This document shows, piece after piece, positions 1 to 8,187 of a stretch of DNA of 64,000 nucleotides (its first letter is position 1; every line of letters begins with the position of its first letter). Both the position numbers and the translations under genes were made by a program. The notes below the pieces were generated by a model that searched no databases, was not told the DNA's origin, and was given only the letters and a program-made list of their open reading frames with translations. The DNA is from Actinoplanes subtropicus (lineage in GTDB: Bacteria; Actinomycetota; Actinomycetes; Mycobacteriales; Micromonosporaceae): assembly GCF_000721705.1 (NCBI RefSeq), contig NZ_JOJL01000002.1, forward strand, positions 1-64,000, read 5' to 3'.

Positions 1-81
1 CGCCGCGACATCACCGAAGCCACCCGATGGGCCGGCCGGAACATGACCAGACCCTTCGCCATCCTCGGAATCACATCATGA
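1..81 (+). CDS. C-terminal tail of a CDS entering from the left
   Basis: Frame 1 is open from the window edge to a TGA at 79-81 and encodes 26 residues ending in MTRPFAILGITS. Most codons end in G or C, as in the neighbouring genes. The tail meets the next gene tail to tail, with the two stop codons overlapping. No function can be assigned from so little sequence. The open frame could be chance. Confidence 0.4.
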   Translation, partial: RRDITEATRWAGRNMTRPFAILGITS

Positions 82-849
82 TCTTGAAACGGCCGTGGCA
101 CCCAGTTCGACCTTTCCACCGTCGAAAAGGCGGACGACGTCGCTGTACGGAAAACCGGCCAGCACCGAACTCTGAACGCCGTCCCCGTTCCCGATCGCCA
201 GGTAGGCGGCGTAGGGGGCACCGGTGAGGACATACGCCGCGTCGGGTTCGGTCGCCATGATGACGCTGCGACCCTTCGGGCCGTCGAGGTTCTGGTGGTA
301 CGCGCCTTCCAGCGGCAGGACCGGGCCCAGCGGACAGCCGAGGGCGGCGGCTCCACCGTTTCTCTGGTATGCCTCGTAGAACGCTTGCTGGTACTCGTCG
401 TTGCCGAAGCCGACGACGGCGCACGCACGCACGGCACTTTCTCGTACCCGGTCCTCAAACATATGGCCGGCGATCGATCCCAGGACCACGCTGATCGGAA
501 TCGCGAGGGCCAAGCCGATTATCGGGCCGCGCCGAGATCGCCGCGGTGCGGCCGTCGGACGATCCTTCAGCAAAAGGCGCATCAATCCGGTGGCGACGGC
601 GGCGTCCACGGCGAAAATGACGGTCCAGATAACCTTTTCGGAGGTCGGCAGGCCCAGAATTCCGACGATCGCAACGGGCAGCGCGGCGATGGCTCCCCAG
701 ATGCCCAGCAGCAGGCCGATTGTCGGAAGATCCAAAGGTACGCCGGACCATTTTGGAATCTTCGGAAGTCGGAGTTTTCCGAGCGCGCGCTTCAACCGGC
801 CGATTGCTGGGGCGAGCGGCGGAAAGGGGATACGCGGCAGCACCTTCAT
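76..849 (-). CDS. Membrane protein with extracytoplasmic LGFP-like C-terminal domain
   Basis: This encodes a 257-residue protein. The ATG at 849 is preferred over the upstream in-frame start at 951 because an AGGAAG ribosome-binding site sits just before it. Three hydrophobic segments lie at about residues 30-55, 60-80 and 97-117. Between the second and third there is a short Arg-rich loop. The C-terminal ~130 residues are soluble and contain glycine/proline-rich stretches (ALGCPLGP, LAGFPYSD) that recall LGFP-type cell-wall repeats; that resemblance is tentative. The gene stands alone, convergent with the CDS tail at the window edge. I cannot name a function beyond a probable envelope protein. 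Confidence 0.7.
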   Translation of the reverse strand: MKVLPRIPFPPLAPAIGRLKRALGKLRLPKIPKWSGVPLDLPTIGLLLGIWGAIAALPVAIVGILGLPTSEKVIWTVIFAVDAAVATGLMRLLLKDRPTAAPRRSRRGPIIGLALAIPISVVLGSIAGHMFEDRVRESAVRACAVVGFGNDEYQQAFYEAYQRNGGAAALGCPLGPVLPLEGAYHQNLDGPKGRSVIMATEPDAAYVLTGAPYAAYLAIGNGDGVQSSVLAGFPYSDVVRLFDGGKVELGATAVSRS

Positions 850-1043
850 GGCTTCCTGCCTTACGATCTGACGTCTTTGTCGGGGTAAGCAAAAGGGTAG
901 GGAGCCGGTGCCGGGGGAGTCAGTAGCAAATGTCATTGGAGAGGTGAGCATCTCTCGCCTTCATCGAGGACGGCCGCTATCTCCACAACGGCGGGCGTGC
1001 CGCGCGAGGACTGAGAAAGGCCGGCCGGAGCTGCCCGATCGGC

Positions 1044-1049
1044 TAAAGT
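1044..1049 (+). promoter_or_regulatory. -10 box of a probable leaderless promoter
   Basis: TAAAGT (TANNNT) ends exactly 6 nt before the ATG at 1056, placing the expected transcription start on the start codon. There is no ribosome-binding site in front of 1056, which fits a leaderless mRNA. An in-frame GTG at 1050 would leave no gap between the -10 box and the start codon. Confidence 0.45.
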
Positions 1050-1055
1050 GTGCCC

Positions 1056-2021
1056 ATGACGGCGGAGGTTGCGGACGTGGTCGACCGGCTGGCCGGGGCG
1101 TCCCGGATCGGGCTCGGGCTGGCCGCCGTCGGTCGCCCGGCCTACATCAACCTGGGCCGCGCGGAAGACCTCCCGGCCGAGCGGACCGTCGAGGCGATGC
1201 GGTCGCGGGCGCACGAGCTGCTCGATACGGCGTACGCGAACGGGGTCCGGTATTTCGATGTCGCCCGGTCCTACGGCCGCGCCGAGGAGTTCCTCGCGCA
1301 GTGGCTGGAGGGAAAGAACGACGTCGTGGTCGGCAGCAAGTGGGGGTACACCTACACCGCCGATTGGCGGATGGACGCCGAGGTCAACGAGGTCAAGGAC
1401 CACGGCGTCGCGACCTTCGAGCGGCAGCTCGGCGAGACCCGGGCGCTGCTCGGCGACCGCCTCGACCTCTACCAGATCCACTCGCTGACGCCGGACAGCA
1501 GCGCGCTGCACGACACCGAGCTCCACGAGAGACTCGCCGCTCAGGGCGTGGTGGTCGGGTTCTCGACGAGCGGGCCCCGGCAGGCCGAGACGATCCGGGC
1601 CGCGCTCGCGATCCGGGTCGGCGGGCGGCCGCTGTTCCGCAGCGTGCAGGCCACCTGGAACCTCCTCGAGCCCAGCGCGGGGCCGGCGCTCGCCGAGGCG
1701 CACGAGGCCGGTTGCCTGGTGATCGTGAAGGAGGCGCTGGCCAACGGCCGGCTCGCCGTGGAGGGGCCCGGCGACGCGGTGGCCCTCGCGGCGGCGCTTC
1801 GGCAGCCCTGGGCGACCATCGTGCTCTCCGGGGCGGCGACCGCCGATCAGCTCGCCTCGAACCTGAGGGCGGAGACGATGAACCCGCGGGCGGAGACGAT
1901 GAACCCGCGGGCGGAGACGATGAACCCGCGGGCGGAGACGATCAGCGCCCGCTTCGACCCGGACCTGGCGATGCCGGCCGATCGTTACTGGCAGGAACGC
2001 TCCCGCCTGCCGTGGGCGTGA
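1056..2021 (+). CDS. Aldo/keto reductase with internal 21-bp tandem repeat
   Basis: This encodes a 321-residue NADPH-type aldo/keto reductase. The catalytic tetrad of the family is visible: Asp68 and Tyr73 in FDVARSYG, Lys95 in GSKWGY, and His142 in QIHSLT. The likely role is reduction of a sugar aldehyde or ketone; the substrate is unknown. Near the C-terminus a seven-residue unit (AETMNPR) occurs three and a half times, encoded by the DNA repeat at 1869-1942. The repeat lies after the barrel core and before the final helix. The 3' end overlaps the convergent DeoR-family gene by 80 bp. The leaderless ATG at 1056 is chosen; GTG 1050 is the alternative. Confidence 0.85.
   Translation: MTAEVADVVDRLAGASRIGLGLAAVGRPAYINLGRAEDLPAERTVEAMRSRAHELLDTAYANGVRYFDVARSYGRAEEFLAQWLEGKNDVVVGSKWGYTYTADWRMDAEVNEVKDHGVATFERQLGETRALLGDRLDLYQIHSLTPDSSALHDTELHERLAAQGVVVGFSTSGPRQAETIRAALAIRVGGRPLFRSVQATWNLLEPSAGPALAEAHEAGCLVIVKEALANGRLAVEGPGDAVALAAALRQPWATIVLSGAATADQLASNLRAETMNPRAETMNPRAETMNPRAETISARFDPDLAMPADRYWQERSRLPWA
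1869..1942. repeat. 21-bp tandem repeat, about 3.5 copies
   Basis: Three perfect 21-bp units start at 1869, 1890 and 1911, followed by an 11-bp partial unit from 1932. The length is a multiple of three, so each copy adds AETMNPR to the reductase without breaking the frame. The array ends exactly where the stop codon of the convergent regulator gene begins. Perfect copies suggest recent slippage and likely length variation between strains. Confidence 0.9.
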
Positions 2022-2820
2022 GCAGCTCCACGCCGCTCGCCGCGAGGGCGTCGCGCAGGTCGGGCGGCGGCGCGGTGTCGGTGATCAGGTAGTCGGCGGC
2101 GCCCAGCTCGGACACCTGGGCGAACAGGCGGCGGCCGAACTTCGAGGAGTCGGCCAGGATCGCCACCCGGGCGGCCCGGGAGATCATTTCCTGCATCATC
2201 GCGGCCTCGGCGAGGTTGCTCGTCGTGTAGCCGGCGTCGGCCGAGACGGCGCCGACGCCGATCAGCGCCAGGTCGCAGCTGATGTCCAGGTCGGCGCCGG
2301 TGGTGGCGCGGAAGCTCACCGGGCCGATGGTGGCCAGGGTGAGGGCGCGCACCGCGCCGCCGAAGACGTAGATGTCGCGGACGGCCGAGGGCGGCAGCGC
2401 GCCGGGCAGCAGCAGGTTGTTCGTCGCCACCGTGAGGTCGCGGTGCTGGCCGAGGTTGCGGGCCAGGGCGAGCGTGGTGGTCCCGCCATTGATCATGATG
2501 GTGGAGCCGTCCTCGACCAGGGCGGCGGCCAGCGCGGCGATCTTCTCCTTCTCCTGCTCCTGCACGGTGAGCCGCTGGTCGACGGCGCGGTCGGTGGTGC
2601 GGGAGACGGTGGAGAGGCTGACGGCGCCGCCGTACGTGCGGACCAGGCTGCCGTCGGCGGCCAGCTGATCGAGGTCGCGCCGCACCGTGTCGATCGAGAC
2701 ACCGAAGCGTTCGGCCAGCTCGCTCACCGTGACCTGGCCGGTCTCGGCCACATAGGCCGCCAGCTGAGCCTTGCGTCCGGCCGGTAGGTGGCGCTGCCGG
2801 TCGTCCTTGTCAACGCTCAC
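1942..2820 (-). CDS. DeoR-family transcriptional regulator of the sugar operon
   Basis: This encodes a 292-residue protein. The N-terminal DeoR-type winged helix-turn-helix includes VSELAERFGVSIDTVRRDLD at about residues 30-50. The sugar-phosphate-sensing DeoR C-terminal domain follows (about residues 80-250). GTG at 2820 is chosen because GAGGGGGA sits 5 nt upstream; an in-frame GTG at 2859 is less likely. It is divergent from the ABC transporter/aldolase/kinase operon starting at 3014, so it probably represses that operon and responds to a phosphorylated sugar intermediate. Its last 80 bp overlap the convergent aldo/keto reductase. Confidence 0.88.
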   Translation of the reverse strand: MSVDKDDRQRHLPAGRKAQLAAYVAETGQVTVSELAERFGVSIDTVRRDLDQLAADGSLVRTYGGAVSLSTVSRTTDRAVDQRLTVQEQEKEKIAALAAALVEDGSTIMINGGTTTLALARNLGQHRDLTVATNNLLLPGALPPSAVRDIYVFGGAVRALTLATIGPVSFRATTGADLDISCDLALIGVGAVSADAGYTTSNLAEAAMMQEMISRAARVAILADSSKFGRRLFAQVSELGAADYLITDTAPPPDLRDALAASGVELLTPTAGGSVPASNDRPASPGPGRSGR

Positions 2821-2910
2821 GGATTCCCCCTCGTCAGTGCGGCAGTATGCCACAAACACGCAAGGCCTCGATTGGCTGCAGCCCCGTTCCGCAAGAGTAT
2901 GCCGTACTTC

Positions 2911-2931
2911 GCTGTTTTCTGCTGTTCTTCT
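2911..2931. promoter_or_regulatory. Direct repeat, candidate DeoR-type operator
   Basis: GCTGTTTTCT and GCTGTTCTTCT follow each other directly in the divergent intergenic region between the regulator and the sugar operon. DeoR-family proteins often bind short direct repeats, so this is a candidate operator. Binding is not shown. Confidence 0.35.
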
Positions 2932-2957
2932 CTTGTCTCTGTACGTAACACGCTGCT

Positions 2958-2974
2958 AACGTGACGCCAACGTT
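2958..2974. promoter_or_regulatory. Inverted repeat upstream of the sugar-binding protein gene
   Basis: AACGT and ACGTT are separated by 7 nt, about 40 bp before the ATG at 3014. This is the position expected for an operator close to the transcription start of the operon. The arms are only 5 bp, so it could be chance. Confidence 0.3.
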
Positions 2975-3013
2975 GCAGAGAACAGGAAGATCTCGATATA
3001 GAAGGAGCCTGCC

Positions 3014-4303
3014 ATGGCGGTTGGTGCAACCCGGCTGAAGCGAGTGATAGGGGCGGTGACGGCGGTCGCGACGGTCGCCTTCGCGGCGGCGTGCGGCTCG
3101 AGCGACTCGGGCGACGCGGCCTCCGGCGGAAACGTGACGCTCGAGTTCGCCCAGTGGTGGGGTGCCGAGCTCCCGGCCGGGGACCTCGACAAGATCGTCA
3201 GCGATTTCACGGCGCAGAATCCGAACATCAAGATCAAACTGCTGAGCGCGCCGTACGCTTCGACCAAGCAGCAGCTGATCACCGGCGCCGCCTCGAAGAC
3301 GCTGCCCGACGTGGTCGGCCTGGACGGCGCCTGGGTCAACGACTTCGCCAAGCAGGGCGCCATCACCGACATGTCGAAGCTGATGACCGACTCCAACTAC
3401 GACGCCAGCCAGCTGGCCAGCCAGATCCAGGTCAACGGCAAGACGTACATGATCCCGGTGGTCAACTTCGTCTATCCGCTGTTCGTCAACAAGGACCTGC
3501 TCGCCAAGGCCGGCGTCGCGAAGACGCCCACCACCCGCAGCGAGTTCCTCGACGCGGCCAAGAAGATCAGCGCCCTCGGCGGCGACGTGAAGGGCTGGGC
3601 GCTCCCGCTCGACACCGCCGTCCCCAACGGCATCCAGAACGACGTCATGTCCTGGCTCTGGGCCTCCGGCGGCAGCATGCTGCAGGACGGCAAGCCGGCC
3701 CTGCAGACCCCCGCGGTCAAGAGCACGGTCGAGTACGTGAAGAGCCTCAACGACGCGGGCGTCATCGCACCCGGCTCGCTCACCATGAAGGAGCAGGACA
3801 AGGTCGAGAAGTTCACCAACGGCCAGGTCGGCATGATGATCGACTCGCTGGCGCACATCAACCTGATCAAGAAGAACGCGCCGAGCCTCAAGTTCGAGGT
3901 GGCCGCCCTGCCGGCCGAGGACGGCTACACCGGCAAGCGCGGCATCCCGTACGCAAGCTGGGGAATTGGCATTTCGAACTCGACCAAGCACAAGGCCGAG
4001 GCGTTCAAGTTCGTGTCCTACCTGATGAGCAAGGACACCAACGCCAAGCTCAGCACGATCGCCAACGGCTTCCCGGGCAACAAGACCGCCCAGCCCGACT
4101 TCGGCGACAGCGACCCGCTGTTCAAGACCGCCTTCGACATCTACCAGCAGGGCTACCCGGCCAACGAGTTCGTCGGCCTGCCCAAGTCCGAGGACCTCAT
4201 GCGCAGCTTCGACGAGCAGCTCCAGCTCGTGCTCACCGGCAAGTCCAGCGTCGACGACGCGCTCGCCAAGGCGCAGCAGTCCTGGTCCTCGGTGATCGGA
4301 TAG
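3014..4303 (+). CDS. ABC transporter sugar-binding lipoprotein
   Basis: This is a 429-residue extracytoplasmic solute-binding protein of the family-1 (MalE-like) type. The signal peptide ends in a lipobox with Cys27 (AFAAACGSS), so it should be anchored to the outer face of the membrane. The body starts with LEFAQWWGAE and contains the family's periplasmic-binding fold, including YPLFVNKDLLAKAG at about residues 155-168. GAAGGAG at 3001 is a strong ribosome-binding site. It is the first gene of a six-gene operon with two permeases, an aldolase, a kinase and an isomerase-like protein. No ATPase gene is present, so an MsiK-like ATPase elsewhere would have to serve it. The substrate is probably a sugar or sugar alcohol. 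Confidence 0.92.
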   Translation: MAVGATRLKRVIGAVTAVATVAFAAACGSSDSGDAASGGNVTLEFAQWWGAELPAGDLDKIVSDFTAQNPNIKIKLLSAPYASTKQQLITGAASKTLPDVVGLDGAWVNDFAKQGAITDMSKLMTDSNYDASQLASQIQVNGKTYMIPVVNFVYPLFVNKDLLAKAGVAKTPTTRSEFLDAAKKISALGGDVKGWALPLDTAVPNGIQNDVMSWLWASGGSMLQDGKPALQTPAVKSTVEYVKSLNDAGVIAPGSLTMKEQDKVEKFTNGQVGMMIDSLAHINLIKKNAPSLKFEVAALPAEDGYTGKRGIPYASWGIGISNSTKHKAEAFKFVSYLMSKDTNAKLSTIANGFPGNKTAQPDFGDSDPLFKTAFDIYQQGYPANEFVGLPKSEDLMRSFDEQLQLVLTGKSSVDDALAKAQQSWSSVIG

Positions 4304-4305
4304 TC

Positions 4306-5241
4306 ATGTCCTCCCTGACGGCTTCCCCGGTGGCGCCGCCCGTCGAACAGGCGGCGCCACCGAAGAAGAAGACGATGGCCCGGCGCCTGATCCCGTACGG
4401 CTATCTGTCCCCGACGGTGATCCTGATCGTGGTCCTGATGGTCATCCCGATCGTCATGGTGATCAGCTACTCGTTCCGGGACAACGTGATCGTCCAGGAC
4501 AACTCGGTGTTCGCCGGCTTCGCCAACTACACCAAGGTGCTCACCGACCCGGATTTCCTGACCGCCATCCAGAACACGGCCGTCTTCATCACGGTCAGCA
4601 CGGTGGCCCATCTGGTGCTCGGACTGGCCTTCGCGATGATGCTCAACACCCCGCTGCTGGGCGGCGTCGCGAAGGCGGTCTTCCGGATCGTCTACATCCT
4701 GCCCTGGCTGTTCACGGTCGCGGTGATCGCCGTCATCTGGCGGCTGCTGCTCGACCCGTCCGGCGTGGTCAACTACGTGCTGCACACGCTGGGGGTCGTC
4801 CAGCAGGGGGTGAACTGGCTCGGCGACCCGGGCAAGGCGCTCTGGGTGGTCACCTTCATCAACATCTGGTCCGGCTACCCGTTCTTCATGATCAGTCTGC
4901 TGGCCGGGCTGCAGGGCATTCCCGGCGACCTGTACGAGGCGGCCGCCGTCGACGGGACGAACTGGTTCCAGCGGTTCCGCCACGTGACGCTGCCGCAGCT
5001 GCGCCCGGTGATCATCAGCATGGCGGTGCTCGACCTGATCTGGACGTCCCAGCAGTTCGCGCTGATCTGGATGACGACCGGCGGCGGGCCGCTGCACGCC
5101 ACCGAGATGCTCAGCACCTACACCTACAAGCAGGCCTTCAGCGAGTACGAGTTCTCCACCGCCGCCGCGGCCGCCGTGATCGTGCTGCTGCTCACGATGG
5201 TGCTGGCCTTCTTCTACGTACGCCAGCAGAGGGAGCGCTGA
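4306..5241 (+). CDS. ABC sugar transporter permease, MalF type
   Basis: This is a 311-residue membrane protein that starts at ATG 4306, 2 nt after the binding-protein stop. The N-terminus carries a proline/lysine-rich cytoplasmic tail, then six hydrophobic segments. The EAA loop, which contacts the ATPase, reads EAAAVDGTNWFQRFRHVTLP at about residues 212-231. It forms the translocation pore with the next gene product and serves the binding protein encoded just upstream. Confidence 0.93.
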   Translation: MSSLTASPVAPPVEQAAPPKKKTMARRLIPYGYLSPTVILIVVLMVIPIVMVISYSFRDNVIVQDNSVFAGFANYTKVLTDPDFLTAIQNTAVFITVSTVAHLVLGLAFAMMLNTPLLGGVAKAVFRIVYILPWLFTVAVIAVIWRLLLDPSGVVNYVLHTLGVVQQGVNWLGDPGKALWVVTFINIWSGYPFFMISLLAGLQGIPGDLYEAAAVDGTNWFQRFRHVTLPQLRPVIISMAVLDLIWTSQQFALIWMTTGGGPLHATEMLSTYTYKQAFSEYEFSTAAAAAVIVLLLTMVLAFFYVRQQRER

Positions 5242-5242
5242 G

Positions 5243-6085
5243 ATGCCGACCGTCCGGACCAAGCGCACCCTGGCCAAGGCCGGCGTCATCACCGGGCTGG
5301 TGCTCGGCGGGCTGTTCGCCGGCTTGCCGGTGCTGTGGATGCTGTCCACCTCGTTCAAGAACAACGGGGAGGTCTTCCAGAACCCGCCGCGGCTGATCAC
5401 CAAGGGCTTCACCCTCGGCGCGTACCGGGAGATCTTCGGCAACGGCGGCCAGCTGCGGTTCTTCGCGAACAGCTACCTGGTGGCGCTGTCGGTGACGGCG
5501 CTGACGCTGCTGGTGGCGCTGCTGGCCGCCTTCGCGTTCAGCCGCTTCACCTTCCCGTTCCAGAAGACCATCAACGCCGTGATCGTCAGCGTCCAGGCCG
5601 TGCCGCCGATCACGCTGGTCATCCCGTACTTCGGGCTCGTCGTCGCGCTCGGGCTGTACAACACCTATCCCGGCCTGATCCTCACGCACATGGTGTTCAC
5701 CCTGCCGTACGCGATCATCATGCTCACCGCGTACCTGAACACGCTGCCGCGCGAGCTGGACGAGTCCGTCAAGGTGGACGGCGGCACCAGCTGGACCGCG
5801 CTGTGGCGGATCCTGGTGCCGATCTCGGTGCCCGGCCTGATCGCGGTCGGCGTCTACACGTTCATGATCTCGTGGAACGAGTACCTGTTCGCGCTCACGC
5901 TGACCCGTACCGACGACATGCGCACGGTGCCGATCGGCATCCAGCTGCTGATGGGCCAGCACTCGTACGAGTGGAACCAGATGATGGCGATGAGCATCCT
6001 CGGGTCGATCCCGGTTCTGGTGCTCTTCCTCCTCTTCCAGAAGCGGTTCATCGGCGGCCTCACCGCCGGCGCCGTCAAAGCCTAA
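5243..6085 (+). CDS. ABC sugar transporter permease, MalG type
   Basis: This 280-residue membrane protein starts one nucleotide after the previous stop codon. Six hydrophobic segments are visible. The EAA-type loop (ELDESVKVDGGTSWTALWRI) lies at about residues 171-190. The C-terminal FQKRFIGGLTAGAVKA matches the usual end of MalG-like permeases. It pairs with the MalF-type permease; the two share one operon with the sugar-degrading enzymes. Confidence 0.93.
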   Translation: MPTVRTKRTLAKAGVITGLVLGGLFAGLPVLWMLSTSFKNNGEVFQNPPRLITKGFTLGAYREIFGNGGQLRFFANSYLVALSVTALTLLVALLAAFAFSRFTFPFQKTINAVIVSVQAVPPITLVIPYFGLVVALGLYNTYPGLILTHMVFTLPYAIIMLTAYLNTLPRELDESVKVDGGTSWTALWRILVPISVPGLIAVGVYTFMISWNEYLFALTLTRTDDMRTVPIGIQLLMGQHSYEWNQMMAMSILGSIPVLVLFLLFQKRFIGGLTAGAVKA

Positions 6086-6113
6086 GCCCCCGTTTTAAGG
6101 AGAAAGAACCGTA

Positions 6114-6977
6114 ATGCTGACGACCGGCAAGGCGATCCTGGACGTCGCCAACGAACACAGCTTCGCCGTGCCCGCCTTCAACATCAGCGACTGGGCGATG
6201 TTCCAGGGGATCGTGGAGATCAGCGAGGAGACGGACGCACCGCTGATCGTCGCCATCCATCCCGACGAGGTGAAGCACATCGGCCCCGACATGATCACCG
6301 GCATCGTCGCGCGGGCGCACCGCTCGTCCGCGCCGATCGCGATCCACTGGGACCACGGCGCGACCTACGACGAGGTCCTGACCGCCATCCAGTACGGCTT
6401 CACGTCCGTGATGATCGACGGCTCGCTGAAGCCGTTCGAGGAGAACCTCGCGCTCACCAGGAAGGTCACCGACTCGGCGCACGTCGTCGGCGTGTCGGTG
6501 GAGGGCGAGCTCGGCACGATCGGCGGGAACGACAGCTACGCCGAGGCCGGCGCCGCCGAGATCATCTACACCGACCCGGACGACGCGGTCACCTTCGTCG
6601 AGCGGACCGGGGTGGACAGCCTCGCCATCGCGATCGGCACCTTCCACGGCTTCTACCCGGCGCACCTCAAGCCGGAGCTCAAGCTCGACCTGCTCAAGGA
6701 GATCAAGAGCCGGGTGCGGATCCCGCTGGTGCTGCACGGCGGCTCGGGCAACCCGGACGAGGAGATCCGCGAGGCCGCCCGGATCGGCATCAACAAGATC
6801 AATATCTCCACCGACATCAAGGTCGCCTACCACAACAGGATGCGCGAGGTCCTCGGCGACGACCCCAAGGTGCGCGAGCCCAACGCGATCCAACCCGCAT
6901 GCATTCACGCCATGCAGATCGTCGCCGCCCAGAAGATCGAGCTGTTCGGCGCCGCCGGCAAGGGCTCGCTCTACTGA
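6114..6977 (+). CDS. Class II ketose-bisphosphate aldolase
   Basis: This is a 287-residue zinc-dependent aldolase of the fructose/tagatose-bisphosphate family. It is expected to cleave a ketose 1,6-bisphosphate to dihydroxyacetone phosphate and an aldehyde. Catalytic Asp80 and the zinc ligand His81 lie in IHWDHG; the other zinc ligands are His178 (GTFHG) and His208 (LVLHGGSG). The phosphate-binding stretch NISTDIK is present. AAGGAG lies upstream of the ATG. It sits between the transporter and a sugar kinase, so it is more likely a pathway-specific aldolase (tagatose-, sorbose- or related bisphosphate) than the housekeeping glycolytic enzyme. Confidence 0.88.
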   Translation: MLTTGKAILDVANEHSFAVPAFNISDWAMFQGIVEISEETDAPLIVAIHPDEVKHIGPDMITGIVARAHRSSAPIAIHWDHGATYDEVLTAIQYGFTSVMIDGSLKPFEENLALTRKVTDSAHVVGVSVEGELGTIGGNDSYAEAGAAEIIYTDPDDAVTFVERTGVDSLAIAIGTFHGFYPAHLKPELKLDLLKEIKSRVRIPLVLHGGSGNPDEEIREAARIGINKINISTDIKVAYHNRMREVLGDDPKVREPNAIQPACIHAMQIVAAQKIELFGAAGKGSLY

Positions 6978-6978
6978 C

Positions 6979-8187
6979 ATGCCTCGGTTTGGTGGCGCTG
7001 TCGCGTCTCGAGTATTGCTAGGCCTCGGCGGCTGCGTCGACTACGAGCTGAAGCTCACCGCCGATGTCCTGGAAAAACTGATCATTGCGTACGGCGTGCG
7101 GGCCGCCGAGCTCACGTCGCCGGCCGCGGCGGTGGTCGACGAGCGGGACCTGGTCGTGTCCATTTTGCGCTATATGTCCCGGGGCGCGGGCGGCGAGCAC
7201 TACGTCGCCTCCGCCCCGGCGCTCACCGCCTTCGCCGACCGGTTCCCGCGCCGGGAGACGCTGGGCGGCACCTCGGTGCGGGCCGGGATCCTGATGAGCC
7301 GCCTCGGCGTGCCCTCGACGCTGCACCTGGTCACGGTCAACGACACCTTCCGCCGCCTGCTGCCGGCCGGCACCGAGTACGTCACCAGCGGCGCGGCGGA
7401 CACCTTCTATCCGCACCTGATCGTCCAGTACGACCGCGGGCTGCGCCTCGACGCCGGCGACATCGCCATGACCGCCCCGGCGCCGAACCGCCTGATCTAC
7501 GTCAACGACCCGGCGAACGGCGACATGCTGCTCACCGCCGATCTCGGCGACCGGCTGGCGGCGGCGGACATCTTCCTGATCTCGGGGCTCAACGCCATGC
7601 GGGACCGGGCCGAGCTCGACGCGCGGCTCGCCCTGCTGCGCGACCACATGCGGCGCCTGCGGCCGGGGGCGGTGACCTACTTCGAGGACGCGGCCTACCA
7701 CGAGCCCGCGTTCAGCCGCCGGGTCCGCGAGGCGCTGCTCGACCGGATCGACGTGTACGGGCTGAACGAGGACGAACTCCAGTCGTACCTGAACCGGACG
7801 GTCGACCTGCTCGACCCGGCCGACGTCGCGGAGGCGCTGACCGAGGTGCGCGCGCTCATCCCGGCGCCGACGCTCGTGCTGCACACCAAGTACTGGGCCC
7901 TGGCTCACGGCCGGGGCGAATACGCCGAAGCCCTCGACACCGGCACCGTCATGGCCGCGACCCGCTATGCCCACGGCGACGACTTCACCGACGAGGATGT
8001 CGAGCGCCTTCGCCGGCGGCCGCGGCGGCCCGAGTCGGTCGCCTTCGCGGCGGCGATGCGCTCGCGTGCGGTCGTCGACTGCGTGCCCGGCTTCGCGCTG
8101 GACGTCGAGAACCCGACTACCGTGGGGTTAGGCGACACCTTCGTCGGCGGCTTCCTGGCCGAAGTAGCTCGCAAAGGACCCAGATGA
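6979..8187 (+). CDS. ADP-dependent phosphofructokinase/glucokinase-family sugar kinase
   Basis: This 402-residue protein fits the ADP-dependent phosphofructokinase/glucokinase group within the ribokinase fold. Visible elements are GGTSVRAGILMSRLG at about residues 95-109, LNEDELQSYL at about 260, and GLGDTFVGG with the catalytic-base candidate Asp386. It would phosphorylate a hexose or hexose phosphate to supply the bisphosphate for the aldolase encoded 1 nt upstream. The donor (ADP or ATP) cannot be decided from sequence. No ribosome-binding site is clear, so translation is probably coupled to the aldolase gene. It overlaps the next gene by 4 nt (ATGA). Confidence 0.75.
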   Translation: MPRFGGAVASRVLLGLGGCVDYELKLTADVLEKLIIAYGVRAAELTSPAAAVVDERDLVVSILRYMSRGAGGEHYVASAPALTAFADRFPRRETLGGTSVRAGILMSRLGVPSTLHLVTVNDTFRRLLPAGTEYVTSGAADTFYPHLIVQYDRGLRLDAGDIAMTAPAPNRLIYVNDPANGDMLLTADLGDRLAAADIFLISGLNAMRDRAELDARLALLRDHMRRLRPGAVTYFEDAAYHEPAFSRRVREALLDRIDVYGLNEDELQSYLNRTVDLLDPADVAEALTEVRALIPAPTLVLHTKYWALAHGRGEYAEALDTGTVMAATRYAHGDDFTDEDVERLRRRPRRPESVAFAAAMRSRAVVDCVPGFALDVENPTTVGLGDTFVGGFLAEVARKGPR

